Source: Deinococcus gobiensis I-0 (GTDB taxonomy: Bacteria > Deinococcota > Deinococci > Deinococcales > Deinococcaceae). Taken from it: DNA of 64,000 nucleotides. Shown here piece after piece: positions 1-12,298 of the stretch. The DNA is taken from contig NC_017790.1 in NCBI RefSeq assembly GCF_000252445.1, positions 1,904,501 through 1,968,500 on the forward strand, in the 5' to 3' direction. Position numbers and translations under genes: made by a program. The notes under the pieces are model-generated. The model ran no database searches, was not told the DNA's origin, and worked only from the letters and a program-made list of their open reading frames with translations. The number at the start of each line of letters is the position of its first letter. Position 1 is the first letter of the stretch.

Positions 1-1
1 C

Positions 2-760
2 CTGCGGATGCGCGGCCCCGTCGCCCAGGACGCCGTCGCCGCCTTCGACGACCTGTGGCGGCACTCCCGCCAGCTCCGCTGCCCCGCCGACGTGGCGGCG
101 GCCGAGGTCGAAGCCCGCTGCGCCCTGGACGAGTCCGACCCGCCCGCGCACCCGGCGAGGGCCCGCGCGGCCACCCCGGCCGGCGACGCCCGCGCCTTCG
201 TGTTCTACCGCCGCCCCGGCAGCGACGTGGCCGACCAGGCCCAGCAGGCGGCGCTGCTGGCCGCCCGCCGGGAGATCGACCTGCTGGAGGCCGACTTCAG
301 CCCGGACCTGTCCTGCTGGCTGGCCTACCTGAATCCCGACGGCTGTGGGCGCGAGACCTTTCCGCCCTATCTCGCGGCGCTGCTCGACGCGATGGAGCGG
401 GGGGTCCACGTGCGCGTCCTCACCGTGAACTACGGATACGGGGCCTTCGCCAACCGCAGCGGCGTGGCCCTGCTGCGCGCCGAGGCGAGGCGGCGGGGGC
501 TCGACGCCCTGTTCGAAGCCCGCTACGTGGATTTCAAGCTGCACAGCAAGGCGGTCACCCTGGACCGCGAACTGGTCATGGCGGGCAGCGTCAACTTCCA
601 TTTCAGTTCGTGGGGGCCGCTGGGCCTGAACGAGGCGCTCATCGCCACGAGCGACCCCTCGGCGGTGGCCGGGCAGCAGGCGAGTTTCGAGGACCTGTGG
701 GCCGGTCACAGTACGCCCGTGCCGGAGGAGTGGTGGATGCGCTTCGTGCGGCGCGGGTAG
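2..760 (+). CDS. Phospholipase D-like protein, 5' end outside window
   Basis: The frame is open to the first base of the window, so the N-terminal part is missing. The visible part carries a complete HKD signature of the phospholipase D superfamily, H-x-K-x4-D in [10 protein letters not shown], followed by MAGSVNF and the conserved downstream GLNE. These enzymes normally have two HKD motifs; the first would lie upstream of the window. The family includes cardiolipin synthases and other phosphatidyltransferases or phosphodiesterases acting on phospholipids at the membrane, as well as nucleases, and I cannot choose between them from this half. It runs in the same direction as ispH, 82 bases away. 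Family assignment is firm; substrate is not inferable. Confidence 0.8.
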   Translation: MRMRGPVAQDAVAAFDDLWRHSRQLRCPADVAAAEVEARCALDESDPPAHPARARAATPAGDARAFVFYRRPGSDVADQAQQAALLAARREIDLLEADFSPDLSCWLAYLNPDGCGRETFPPYLAALLDAMERGVHVRVLTVNYGYGAFANRSGVALLRAEARRRGLDALFEARYVDFKLHSKAVTLDRELVMAGSVNFHFSSWGPLGLNEALIATSDPSAVAGQQASFEDLWAGHSTPVPEEWWMRFVRRG

Positions 761-830
761 GGTGCGCCGGGCCTCGGGGCCGTCCGGCCTCTGCCCCGCC
801 CACCTTCCACTTCGCACGCCCCGGTCCGCC

Positions 831-836
831 TACACT
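831..836 (+). promoter_or_regulatory. -10 box of ispH (TACACT), leaderless
   Basis: TACACT lies 6 bases before the ATG at 843. This would place transcription initiation at or next to the A of the start codon. There is no Shine-Dalgarno sequence between them. Confidence 0.6.
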
Positions 837-842
837 GGGCAC

Positions 843-1838
843 ATGATCGAGAAGGTGTACCTCGCCAAACCGCGCGGCTTCTGCGCCGGGGTGGTCATGG
901 CGATTCAGGCGGTCGAGCGCGCCGCCGCGCAGGAGGACCGGCCCGTGACGGTGTATCACTCCATCGTCCACAACCATACGGTCGTCGAGCGGCTGCGCGA
1001 GGGCGGCAACGTGCATTTCGTCGAGGACCTCGACACGGTGGACGCCCTGCCGGACAAAGGCGAGACGGTGATCTTCAGCGCCCACGGCATCAGCCCGGCG
1101 GTGCGCGAGCGGGCGCGGGCGCTGGGGCTGGCGACCATCGACGCGACCTGCCCGCTGGTGACGAAGGTCCATACCGAGGCCAAGAAGTACGCCCGCGAGG
1201 GCTACACCATCCTGCTCATCGGGGACAGTGCCCGGCACCAGGAGGTCATCGGCACGCGCGGCGAGGCCCCCGAACACACCATCCTGGTCGGCGTGCTGGG
1301 CAAGACCGGCGAGGGCCTGCACGACCCCCACACCGTCGAGGTGCCCGACCCCGAGAAGCTGGTCGTGCTGACCCAGACCACCCTGAGCGTGGACGACACC
1401 CGGCGCACCGTGGACGTGCTGAGGGCCCGCTTTCCGGCGCTGCACGTGCCGCCCAGCGAGGACCTGTGCTACGCCACCAAAAACCGCCAGGACGCCGTGA
1501 AGACCATCGCCCCGAACGTGGACGCCTTCCTGGTCCTGACGAGCACGCACAGCAGCAACGGCATGCGGCTGCTGGAACTCGCCGCCGAGACCTGCGGGCG
1601 CGCCGAGCGCCTGGAGACGGCGGCCGACCTCGCCGGCCTGGACCTGGGCGGCGTGCGGTCGGTGGGCATCACGAGCGCGGCGAGTACCCCCGACGACCTC
1701 GTGCAGGAGGTCGTGGCGCACTTCCGGAGCCTCAACCCGGCACTGGAGGTCATCGAGGAGGGCGAGTGGGAGGACATTGAGTTCCGCACGCCCAAGAAGA
1801 TCCTGCCGACGCAGGAGCTGCCCCGCACGATGAGGTGA
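843..1838 (+). CDS. ispH: 4-hydroxy-3-methylbut-2-enyl diphosphate reductase
   Basis: IspH (LytB) catalyses the last step of the MEP isoprenoid pathway, reducing HMBPP to IPP and DMAPP with a [4Fe-4S] cluster. The 331-residue product has the three cluster cysteines in their family contexts: GFCAGVV near the N-terminus, ATCPLV near residue 100 and CYATKNRQ near residue 210. The HGISP active-site segment is also present. Length fits the family. I chose the ATG at 843 because [16 protein letters not shown] is the canonical N-terminus and a -10 box sits 6 bases upstream. An in-frame start further up would add 27 unrelated residues. In Deinococcus the product feeds carotenoids and menaquinone. Confidence 0.95.
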   Translation: MIEKVYLAKPRGFCAGVVMAIQAVERAAAQEDRPVTVYHSIVHNHTVVERLREGGNVHFVEDLDTVDALPDKGETVIFSAHGISPAVRERARALGLATIDATCPLVTKVHTEAKKYAREGYTILLIGDSARHQEVIGTRGEAPEHTILVGVLGKTGEGLHDPHTVEVPDPEKLVVLTQTTLSVDDTRRTVDVLRARFPALHVPPSEDLCYATKNRQDAVKTIAPNVDAFLVLTSTHSSNGMRLLELAAETCGRAERLETAADLAGLDLGGVRSVGITSAASTPDDLVQEVVAHFRSLNPALEVIEEGEWEDIEFRTPKKILPTQELPRTMR

Positions 1839-1845
1839 GGGCGGT

Positions 1846-1876
1846 GGGGGTGGGCCGCCAGAATTGGCCCCCCCGG
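1846..1876. terminator. Possible bidirectional terminator between ispH and proA
   Basis: A GC-rich inverted repeat (GGGTGGGCC at 1848-1856, GGCCCCCCC at 1866-1874, one mismatch) fills the gap between the convergent genes. No clear U tract follows on either strand, so this is weak. Confidence 0.3.
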
Positions 1877-1882
1877 CGCCGC

Positions 1883-3166
1883 CTAGCCCCGGACCTGCCC
1901 CTCGCCACGCACGACCCATTTGGTCGTGGTGAGTTCGCGCAGACCCATCGGCCCCCGCGCATGCAGCTTCTGGGTGCTGATGGCGACCTCGGCCCCCAGG
2001 CCCAGCTGCCCGCCGTCGTTGAAGCGGGGGCTGGCGTTGACCATCACGGCGGCGCTGTCCACGTCGCCGACAAAGCGCTCGGCCTGCGCGGCGTCGCGGG
2101 TGAGGATCACGTCGGTGTGCCCGCCGTGCTCGGCGATGAAGTCCAGCGCCTCGTCCAGCCCGGACACGACCCGCACGCTGGCGACCAGGGCCAGGAATTC
2201 GGTGCCGTAGTCGGTGTCGGCGGCGGGCGCGGCGGCCAGCCCCGCCCCGCGCAGCGCGCCCAGGCTCTCGGCATCGGCGCGCAGGTCCACGCCGTCGGCC
2301 AGCAGGGGCCGCAGCACGTCGGGCAGGGCGTCCAGGGCCGCGCGGTCTACCAGCAGGGTGTCCAGGGCGTTGCAGGCGCTGGGCTTCTGCACCTTGGCGT
2401 TGCGGACGATGGCGGCGGCGCGTTCCACGTCGGCGGGGTCGCGGGTGAACGATTCGTCGAGGTAGATGTGCACCACGCCGATGCCCCCCACGATCACGGG
2501 CACGGTCGCGTTCTCGACGCAGAAACGGTGCAGGCCCGCTCCGCCGCGCGGAATGATCGCGTCCACGTATTCGTCGAGGCGCAGCAGTTCGAGCATCCGC
2601 TCGCGCGCCGGGTCGCGGATGACCTGCACCGCGCCCGCCGGCAGGCCCTGGCCTTCCAGCGCCGCGCGGATGGCGTCTTCCAGCGCCGCGTTGCTGTGGA
2701 CCGTCTCCTTGCCGCCGCGCAGGATGGCCGCGTTGCCGCTCATGAGGGCCAGGGCGGCCACGTCCACCGTCACGTTCGGGCGGCTCTCGTAGATGACGCC
2801 CAGCACGCCCAGCGGCACGCGCCGCTGCGAAACCTCGACGCCGCTGGGCTGGCGCCGCGCCTCGGTCTGTTCGCCCACCGGGTCGGGCAGCGCGGCGACG
2901 GCCTCCACGTCGGCGGCGATGGCGGCCAGCGACGCGGCGCTCAGGCGCAGGCGGTCCACCATGTGGGCAGGCAGCCCCGCGTCCTGGGCCGCTGCCACGT
3001 CGCGGGCGTTCGCGGCCAGGATCTCGGCCTCGCGGGCGCGCAACTCGCGGGCGATGGCGAGCAGGGCCGCCGCCTTGCGCGCGGTGGGCAGCGAGCGCAG
3101 GGTGCGCCCCGCCTGTCTGGCCCGCCGGCCCATCTCCCGGATGCTGATCTGTTCGGCCACGGTCAT
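1883..3166 (-). CDS. proA: Glutamate-5-semialdehyde dehydrogenase (gamma-glutamyl phosphate reductase)
   Basis: ProA reduces gamma-glutamyl phosphate with NADPH to glutamate semialdehyde, the second step of proline synthesis in the cytoplasm. The 427-residue length is typical. Diagnostic segments are present: [12 protein letters not shown] and [12 protein letters not shown] in the cofactor-binding half, and [13 protein letters not shown], which carries the catalytic cysteine. It lies 70 bases downstream of proB on the same strand, giving a proB-proA arrangement. A separate -10 box (3173-3178) precedes its own ATG, so it probably also has its own promoter. Confidence 0.96.
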   Translation of the reverse strand: MTVAEQISIREMGRRARQAGRTLRSLPTARKAAALLAIARELRAREAEILAANARDVAAAQDAGLPAHMVDRLRLSAASLAAIAADVEAVAALPDPVGEQTEARRQPSGVEVSQRRVPLGVLGVIYESRPNVTVDVAALALMSGNAAILRGGKETVHSNAALEDAIRAALEGQGLPAGAVQVIRDPARERMLELLRLDEYVDAIIPRGGAGLHRFCVENATVPVIVGGIGVVHIYLDESFTRDPADVERAAAIVRNAKVQKPSACNALDTLLVDRAALDALPDVLRPLLADGVDLRADAESLGALRGAGLAAAPAADTDYGTEFLALVASVRVVSGLDEALDFIAEHGGHTDVILTRDAAQAERFVGDVDSAAVMVNASPRFNDGGQLGLGAEVAISTQKLHARGPMGLRELTTTKWVVRGEGQVRG

Positions 3167-3172
3167 GTGCCC

Positions 3173-3178
3173 AGTCTA
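3173..3178 (-). promoter_or_regulatory. -10 box of proA (TAGACT), leaderless
   Basis: On the minus strand TAGACT is 6 bases upstream of the ATG at 3166. No ribosome binding site lies between. Confidence 0.55.
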
Positions 3179-3236
3179 GAGCGCGTTCCCCCCGCAGCCC
3201 CGGCGCTGTCCACACCTGCGCCGTTTCCGTTTCGTC

Positions 3237-4328
<1,092 letters not shown>

Positions 4329-4336
4329 ATGGCCCC

Positions 4337-4342
4337 ATGCTA
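4337..4342 (-). promoter_or_regulatory. -10 box of proB (TAGCAT)
   Basis: The box is 8 bases upstream of the proB start on the minus strand. It lies in the intergenic region shared with the divergent gene at 4421. Confidence 0.45.
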
Positions 4343-4408
4343 GGGCCAGGGCGGGCTGGAATCTCCCGGCGACGCAGACAGGGCGCCGCCCGTACCCCGG
4401 CCACCCCC

Positions 4409-4414
4409 TACCCT
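4409..4414 (+). promoter_or_regulatory. -10 box of the 4421 gene (TACCCT), leaderless
   Basis: TACCCT ends 6 bases before the ATG at 4421. This decides that start over an in-frame start 84 bases further upstream. Confidence 0.5.
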
Positions 4415-4420
4415 GGGGCC

Positions 4421-4792
4421 ATGAGTGACGACGATTTTCGCCGGGGCCTGGAGAAGCGCGCCGAGGTCATGGGCCAGGACTTCGTGGACCGCGCCTTCGC
4501 GGGCGACCCGGAGGCCTTCGGGCAGGATTTCCAGCGCTTCCTGACCGAGTACGCCTGGGGCGCGGCGTGGGGGCGCGGCGGCCTGGACAACCGCGAGCGC
4601 CACATGGTCACGATTGCCGTGCTGGCCGCCCTGGGCCGCGAAAAGGAGCTGGAGGGCCACCTGCGCGCCACTGCGAACACGGGTGTCAGCGAACGCGATC
4701 TGAGCGACGTGCTGCACCAGGTCGCCATCTATGCGGGCGTTCCGGCGGCCCTGAGCGCCTTCAACGCGGCCAAGCGGGTGCTGGAGAAGTAG
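4421..4792 (+). CDS. Carboxymuconolactone decarboxylase family protein
   Basis: The 123-residue protein has the CMD-family core NRERHMVTIAVLAALGREKELEGHLRA, then a helix ending AIYAGVPAALSAFNAAK. This is closer to the 4-carboxymuconolactone decarboxylase (PcaC) type than to the AhpD type, because the CxxC redox motif is absent. No other protocatechuate-pathway gene is nearby, so the substrate is unknown. The start at 4421 is supported by the -10 box and by MSDDDF being a typical N-terminus. It is divergent from proB. Confidence 0.8.
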   Translation: MSDDDFRRGLEKRAEVMGQDFVDRAFAGDPEAFGQDFQRFLTEYAWGAAWGRGGLDNRERHMVTIAVLAALGREKELEGHLRATANTGVSERDLSDVLHQVAIYAGVPAALSAFNAAKRVLEK

Positions 4793-4895
4793 GCCCCCAA
4801 CCTCCGGGCGGGCACCGAGCCACGAGCAGCCAGGAACACACCGGATACTCGTCCTTCCCACTCACCTGTCCTTTCGTCCACCTGCTGCACCCGAA

Positions 4896-4920
4896 GGATT
4901 CCGGCCATACACCGGAATCC
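4896..4920. terminator. Hairpin between the convergent genes at 4792 and 4934
   Basis: A perfect 9-bp stem, GGATTCCGG (4896-4904) with CCGGAATCC (4912-4920), encloses a 7-base loop. It sits in the 141-base gap between convergent genes. No long U tract follows, so it is terminator-like only. Confidence 0.4.
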
Positions 4921-4933
4921 CTCAAAGTCCGGC

Positions 4934-5821
4934 TCAGCTCACCGGCTCCGGCTTGGCGTGGACCGACTTGCCCGTCAGGCTGATGCCCGCGCTCGCCACG
5001 ACCACGCACAGCAGCGCGGCGACCTGGAGGGCCGTGAGGCGCTCGCCCAGGAACAGCAGGCCACTCAGGGCGGCGAGGGCCGGTTCCAGGCTCATCAGGA
5101 CCCCGAAGACGTGGGTGGGGATGGCCCGCAGCGCCCGCATCTCCAGGGTGTAGGGCAGGGCGCTGGACAGCACCGCGACCGCCAGCCCCGCGAGGAGCAG
5201 TTGGGGGTGCAGCAGCCCCGCCCCCGCCTGCCCGAGGCCAAAGGGCAGGACGATGAGGGCCGCCACGGTCATGCCCGCGACCACGCCGGCCGTGCCGGGC
5301 ACGCGCCGCGCGACCGCACCCCCCGCCACGATGTACCCGGCCCACAGCCCACCTGCGGTCAGGGCCAGGGCGACGCCCGGCAGGCTGAGGCTGCCCTCGC
5401 CCCCGTGCGGCGCGATGAGGACGATGCCCAGGGCCGCGAGCGCCACCCACACGAAGTCCAGCGCCCGGCGCGAGAGGGCCAGCGACAGCAGCAGCGGCCC
5501 CACGAACTCGAAGGTCACGGCCAGACCCAGCGGCAGGTACTTCAGCGAGGCGTAGAAGGTCAGGTTCATCAGGCCCAGGGCCGCGCCGTAGGGCACGATG
5601 ACCGCCCAGTCGGCGCGCGTCAGGCGGCGCAGCGACGGCCGGAAGACGGCGAACAGCAGCGCGGCGGCCAGCCCCACCCGCAGCGCCGTGGTGCCGAAAG
5701 GTCCCAGGGCCGGAAACAGCGACTTGGCGAAAGCCGCGCCCCCCTGGATGCTGAGCATCGCCAGCACGAGCGACGGCAGGGGCGGCAAGGACAGTCGGGG
5801 CGCAGGCATACGGGGAGCCAT
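4934..5821 (-). CDS. EamA/RhtA-type drug/metabolite exporter
   Basis: This is a 295-residue integral membrane protein with about ten hydrophobic segments and the two-repeat layout of the EamA (DUF6) family. The second half holds the conserved GVLMSLEPALAALSGLLFLGERL segment. The sequence looks most like RhtA, the threonine/homoserine exporter, but the substrate is not provable from sequence. The start could be the first ATG or the fifth codon (MPAPRLS). It is transcribed towards the convergent gene at 4421-4792. Confidence 0.8.
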   Translation of the reverse strand: MAPRMPAPRLSLPPLPSLVLAMLSIQGGAAFAKSLFPALGPFGTTALRVGLAAALLFAVFRPSLRRLTRADWAVIVPYGAALGLMNLTFYASLKYLPLGLAVTFEFVGPLLLSLALSRRALDFVWVALAALGIVLIAPHGGEGSLSLPGVALALTAGGLWAGYIVAGGAVARRVPGTAGVVAGMTVAALIVLPFGLGQAGAGLLHPQLLLAGLAVAVLSSALPYTLEMRALRAIPTHVFGVLMSLEPALAALSGLLFLGERLTALQVAALLCVVVASAGISLTGKSVHAKPEPVS

Positions 5822-5897
5822 TATGCGCGGGCCGGACCCGGCGGCGGTCGGCGGGGTCTGGACGGGGCGGAATCAGGACGGAAGATGCGGCGAAACG

Positions 5898-5929
5898 AAA
5901 AGCCCCCGGCGCAGGGCAAGGGGCTTTTT
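5898..5929. terminator. Rho-independent terminator downstream of glucan phosphorylase
   Basis: AAAAGCCCC (5898-5906) pairs with GGGGCTTTT (5920-5928) around a 13-base loop. T-rich sequence follows on both strands. It lies just downstream of the phosphorylase gene on the minus strand. Confidence 0.75.
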
Positions 5930-5949
5930 GCGGCTCAGCGGCTAGCGCC

Positions 5950-8466
<2,517 letters not shown>

Positions 8467-8474
8467 ACCCGCTG

Positions 8475-8480
8475 AGCTTA
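8475..8480 (-). promoter_or_regulatory. -10 box of glgP (TAAGCT)
   Basis: On the minus strand TAAGCT lies 8 bases before the ATG at 8466. Confidence 0.45.
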
Positions 8481-8601
8481 CACTACGCCGCCCCCCGCTG
8501 CGGCAGGCAGTGAAGACGTGTGGTACGCGAAAACGGGGGAACGCCGGTCGGTACCGGCCCGGGTCCACCTGAGGAACGCTCCTCCGTCCGGCCACCGAAA
8601 A

Positions 8602-8628
8602 AACCGGACACGCCGAGGGGGTCCGGTT
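8602..8628 (-). terminator. Rho-independent terminator of the 5'-nucleotidase gene
   Basis: On the minus strand AACCGGAC (8621-8628 side) and GTCCGGTT form an 8-bp stem directly followed by a run of T (8596-8603 side). It lies about 50 bases downstream of the 5'-nucleotidase stop. Confidence 0.7.
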
Positions 8629-8680
8629 CTTCGTCGCCGGGAGGCGCAGCGCTGGTTCGGGCCACACCTCCGGAAAGGGC

Positions 8681-10393
8681 TCAGTTCTGGCGGGTGATGC
8701 GGTTGACCGGGCCGGGGGTCACGGTGTTGGCCTTGAGGTAGTTCTGGAAGGCGTCGAGGTCCACGTCGCCGCCGGTGCGGTTCGTGCCCTGCGCAAAGGT
8801 GGTGAAGCCGTCGCCGCCGTCGGCCAGGAAGTTGTTCATGGTGACGCGGTAGCTGGCCGCCGGGTCGATCGCCACACCGTTGAGCTGGATGTTGCTCACC
8901 TTGCTGCCCTTGGCGGCGGCGTTGTCCCAGGTGTAGGTAAAGCCCTTGCTGACCTGGAGGATGCGGTTCTGGCCGGTGGCCGGGTTGCCGAACTGCTGCT
9001 CGAGCGCGGCCTTGATCTGCGCGCCGGTCAGGGTGATGACCTGCATGATGTTGCCGAAAGGCTGCACCGTGAACACGTCGCCGTAGGTTACGGTCTTGCT
9101 CGTGTTGGGCACGTTGACCGGCAGGTCGGCGCGGATGCCGCCGGGGTTCATGAAGGCGATGACGGCGCTGCCCTTGGCGGCCGAGGACGCGGCGGCGAGC
9201 TGCGAGTCGGCGATCACGTCGCCCAGCGCACTCTCGCCCGCCGAGTTGGCCGTACGGGTGATCTGCTCGACGCCCAGCGTGGCGACGACCTGCTTGCCGA
9301 GGGGGTCCGTGATGCTCTTGGCCTTGTTGACCAGGGCGGTCATGTTGGCGTTCTTGGGCAGGGTCGCGGAGTCCACAACGACGTTGCTGGCCGTCAGGCT
9401 GCTCAGGCGGTGGTTGGCGATGTCCACGCGCAGGTCGAGGCGCTGCAGCAGGTGGCCGTAGGAGTCGCCCTGGATCACGGTGCGCAGGGTGCCGTCAGGA
9501 CCGGCGATCTGGCAGTTGTAGCCCCGGTGGGTGTGACCGGTCATGATCGCGCCGACCGAAGAGTCGATGCCCTGGGCGATCTTGACGATGTCGCCGCCCA
9601 GGGTCTTGCAGTTCACCACGTCGAAGGCGTCGCTGCTGGAACCGCCCTGGTGGACGAGCGCGATGATGGCGTCGGGTTTCTGCGCCTTGATCTCGGGGAT
9701 CGCGCTGTTGATGCTGGCGACCTCGTCGGCGAAGGTCAGGCCCGCGACGCCGCTCGGGGTCACCACGGTCGGGGTGTCCTTGAGGACTGCCCCCACGAAG
9801 GCGATCTTGGCACTGCCGACCGTGACCATCTTGTAGGCGGGGAACACCGGCTTGCCCGTCGCCGAGTCCAGAACGTTCGAGGCGATGTAGGTGTAGCCCG
9901 CGCCGGAGAAGGTGTTGTCGAACTTGCAGGCGCGTTCGGGCGCGTTGCTGTCGCAGCCGCCCTTCTGGAAGCGCATGAGTTCCTTGATGCCGTTGTCGAA
10001 CTCGTGGTTGCCGACCACGTTCACGGCCATGCCGAGCTGGGTCAGGGCGTCGACGGTCGGCTCGTCGCGCAGCAGGGCGCTGATCAGGGGGCTGGCACCG
10101 GTCATGTCCCCCACGCCCACGAACACCGTGTTGGGGTTTTCCTTGCGCGCGGTATCCAGGATGCCGCCGATGGTGTCGATTCCGCCGGCCTGCACCGTCA
10201 CGGTCTTGGTGCGGTCGGAGGGGTCCGGCACGCGGAAGCTGGTCGGCAACAGGTTGCCGTGGAAGTCGTTGACGCCGATTACGGTGACGTTCTGGTAAAC
10301 AGGCGTCGGGGGAATAAGGGTGAGGTCTCCGATGGTCGACGAGCAACCGCCCAGGATCAGGGCGAGACCCACGTAAGCTACGTTGTTCTTCAT
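8681..10393 (-). CDS. 5'-nucleotidase / 2',3'-cyclic phosphodiesterase family lipoprotein
   Basis: This is a predicted exported metallophosphatase. The 570-residue product starts with a lipoprotein signal (MKNNVAYVGLALILGGC, lipobox LGGC, Cys17). The N-terminal metallophosphatase domain has VNDFHGN (Asp43, His45), GVGDM (Asp96), GNHEF (129-132), a later LVHQGG and GHTHRGYNC. The C-terminal half is the 5_nucleotid_C domain (NPGGIRADLP, YGDVFTVQPFGN, NNFLADGGDGF). Such enzymes hydrolyse extracellular nucleotides for phosphate and nucleoside recovery; D. radiodurans also uses them to detoxify exported damaged nucleotides. An in-frame start 17 codons upstream is less likely because it masks the signal peptide. 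TACACT at 10403-10408 supports the ATG at 10393. Confidence 0.92.
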   Translation of the reverse strand: MKNNVAYVGLALILGGCSSTIGDLTLIPPTPVYQNVTVIGVNDFHGNLLPTSFRVPDPSDRTKTVTVQAGGIDTIGGILDTARKENPNTVFVGVGDMTGASPLISALLRDEPTVDALTQLGMAVNVVGNHEFDNGIKELMRFQKGGCDSNAPERACKFDNTFSGAGYTYIASNVLDSATGKPVFPAYKMVTVGSAKIAFVGAVLKDTPTVVTPSGVAGLTFADEVASINSAIPEIKAQKPDAIIALVHQGGSSSDAFDVVNCKTLGGDIVKIAQGIDSSVGAIMTGHTHRGYNCQIAGPDGTLRTVIQGDSYGHLLQRLDLRVDIANHRLSSLTASNVVVDSATLPKNANMTALVNKAKSITDPLGKQVVATLGVEQITRTANSAGESALGDVIADSQLAAASSAAKGSAVIAFMNPGGIRADLPVNVPNTSKTVTYGDVFTVQPFGNIMQVITLTGAQIKAALEQQFGNPATGQNRILQVSKGFTYTWDNAAAKGSKVSNIQLNGVAIDPAASYRVTMNNFLADGGDGFTTFAQGTNRTGGDVDLDAFQNYLKANTVTPGPVNRITRQN

Positions 10394-10402
10394 GCGTCTC
10401 TC

Positions 10403-10408
10403 AGTGTA
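10403..10408 (-). promoter_or_regulatory. -10 box of the 5'-nucleotidase gene (TACACT)
   Basis: The box is 9 bases before the ATG at 10393 on the minus strand. Confidence 0.4.
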
Positions 10409-10493
10409 GACAGATTTGTCAGCCGAAGGTGAAGAGTCGTTCATCCATCCGGCCTGTGTGCCCGGACGCCCTGCGTGTTCCCGCGCCGCCCCC

Positions 10494-11702
10494 TCAGGCC
10501 AGCAGCGTACGCGCCGCGCCGAAGAAGGCGCCGGGCGCCTCGGTGCTGCCCTGGGCCAGCTCGGGACGGCCGCCGCCCTTGCCGCCCGTCACGGCCAGGG
10601 CCGCGCGCAGCACCTCGCCCGCCCGCACCGCCGCAGTGGCCGAGGCGACGCCGCAGCGCCCGCCGGGGGCCAGGACCAGCAGCACCTCGCCCGCCGGCAC
10701 CGCCGCGAGTGCGGGGGCCAGCAGCGCAGCGTCGGGCAGCGTGAGCGTGCGCAGCGTCAGCGTGCCCAGGACCTCGGCGGGCTGCGCCGCGACCAACGCC
10801 CCGGCGAGCGCGCCGCGCAGGCCCTGGGCCTCGGCGCGCGCGGCCAGCAGCTCGGCCTGGAGGGCCCCCACCCGCTCACCCACCCCCTCGACCGGCACGC
10901 TGAGGGTCTGGGCCAGGGCACGCGCCCCCTGGTACACGCCGCCCAGGTACTCGGCCGCCTCCTCGCCGGCCATGAAGGTCACGCGGGTCAGGCCGCTCTT
11001 GACGCGCTCGGTGCGCAGCACGGCGACCGGGGCCACCTGCGACGCGCGCGGCACATGGGTCCCCCCGCAGGCGCTCACGTCGAAGAAGTCGCCCGACGCG
11101 TCCCGGAAGATGACCAGCCGCACCTGTCCGCGCACCTTCGTCTCGCGGCGCAGCGGGTAGCGGCCCAGGTCGGTCTCGTCCACGACGGGCGTCTCCAGGG
11201 TCAGGTCGTCCCGGCCCAGGGTTTCGCGCAGCAGCGCCTCGGCGGCGCGCACGTCGGTCTCGGTCGGGTCGCCGCGCAGGTCGAGGTGACACTCGGGGCC
11301 GGTCATGCTCACCGCCGCGACCTCGAAGGCGGGGTTCACACGCGCGAAGGCCTGGGCCAGCAGGTGCTCGCCGCTGTGGCGCTGCATGTGGCGGGCGCGG
11401 CGCGCCTGATCCACCTCGCCGCGCACGGCCGCGCCCACAGGCGGCTGCGCCGCGCCGGGCGCGAGCCGGTGCCACACCTCGCCGCTGGCCTTGTCCTTAC
11501 GGGTGTCCTCGACGGCCGCCTCGCCGCCCGGCCAGACCAGCCGCCCCGCGTCGCCGCCCTGGCCGCCGCCCTCGGGGTAGAAGGCCGTGCGGTCCAGGGC
11601 GACCTCGGGCACGCCCCCGCTCTCCCCCACTGCCCGCACCTCGGCAGTGAAGGTCAGGGCCTGTCCTTCCTGGCCCGGCCGGTGATAGAGGGCCACGGTC
11701 AC
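10494..11702 (-). CDS. AlaX-like alanyl-tRNA editing protein (DHHA1 domain)
   Basis: This is a stand-alone homologue of the AlaRS editing domain, expected to hydrolyse mischarged Ser- or Gly-tRNA(Ala). Zinc ligands are clear: HSGEH (His109, His113) and CGGTH (Cys212, His216). GGGQGGD at 45-51 is the conserved glycine-rich segment. The roughly 170-residue C-terminal part resembles the DHHA1 domain of long AlaX proteins, and the 402-residue length fits the long class. The start codon is GTG at 11702, overlapping the stop of the upstream cupin gene (GTGA), so the two are translationally coupled. No catalytic aminoacylation domain is present. Confidence 0.88.
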   Translation of the reverse strand: MTVALYHRPGQEGQALTFTAEVRAVGESGGVPEVALDRTAFYPEGGGQGGDAGRLVWPGGEAAVEDTRKDKASGEVWHRLAPGAAQPPVGAAVRGEVDQARRARHMQRHSGEHLLAQAFARVNPAFEVAAVSMTGPECHLDLRGDPTETDVRAAEALLRETLGRDDLTLETPVVDETDLGRYPLRRETKVRGQVRLVIFRDASGDFFDVSACGGTHVPRASQVAPVAVLRTERVKSGLTRVTFMAGEEAAEYLGGVYQGARALAQTLSVPVEGVGERVGALQAELLAARAEAQGLRGALAGALVAAQPAEVLGTLTLRTLTLPDAALLAPALAAVPAGEVLLVLAPGGRCGVASATAAVRAGEVLRAALAVTGGKGGGRPELAQGSTEAPGAFFGAARTLLA

Positions 11703-12097
11703 GCGCCTTCTCCCGACGGCGCACGGTTTCCCAGCGGCACGGCGTCGCGGGTGCGCTCGCCGCCCACGTCACCGGTATTCACGGTCGTCGCCGGCTCAAA
11801 CAGCAGCACCCAGCATTCCTCGTGGGCATCGGGGCAGTGGCGCACGCCGCGCGGCACCACGAGCAGTTCGCCCTCGCGAACGGTACGGGTCGGGCCGTCT
11901 TCGAAATGCATCAGGAGTTCGCCGCGCTGTACGAAAAACAGCTCGTCCTCACTCGGGTGCGCGTGCATCACGAAGCGCCCCTGAATCCGGGCGAGCTTGA
12001 CCATCTGACCGTTGAGTTCGGCGGCGACGCGCGGCGCGTAGGTTTCGGTGAAGCCGGCAAAGGCGGCGGCGAGGTTGAGCGGCTCCGGCACGGTCAT
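11699..12097 (-). CDS. Cupin-domain protein
   Basis: A 132-residue single-domain cupin. The metal-binding motif 1 is recognisable as HAHPSEDELFFVQRG (two His, one Glu) and motif 2 as the segment around RGVRHCPDA. Small cupins include isomerases, dioxygenases and binding proteins, so the role is unknown. It is the first gene of an overlapping pair with the AlaX-like gene. A TAGACT box at 12104-12109 lies 6 bases upstream of the ATG. Its coupling to a tRNA-editing protein is noted but not explained. Confidence 0.8.
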   Translation of the reverse strand: MTVPEPLNLAAAFAGFTETYAPRVAAELNGQMVKLARIQGRFVMHAHPSEDELFFVQRGELLMHFEDGPTRTVREGELLVVPRGVRHCPDAHEECWVLLFEPATTVNTGDVGGERTRDAVPLGNRAPSGEGA

Positions 12098-12103
12098 GGT
12101 GCC

Positions 12104-12109
12104 AGTCTA
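12104..12109 (-). promoter_or_regulatory. -10 box of the cupin-alaX pair (TAGACT), leaderless
   Basis: On the minus strand TAGACT is 6 bases upstream of the ATG at 12097, with no ribosome binding site. Confidence 0.55.
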
Positions 12110-12298
12110 AGGAAGGCGCAGCTCCCAGTGCGAATGGCCGGAAAATCGCGCGGACCTCTCCAGCCCACTCCGGCCTGCTTCGTCCGTTCCTCCTCCCGCA
12201 CGGTCAGGCCGAGGATGGACGGCGACCTGACCTGTCCTCCGGCGAGACGATGCCGCAGGCCTCTTCACCGTGTGGCCTCCGCCCCGCCTGGGGGCCGC

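Noticed and set aside
4896..4920. Member of a dispersed intergenic repeat family
   Set aside because: A similar CGGAATCC string occurs near 59816, but the match is too short to claim a repeat family.
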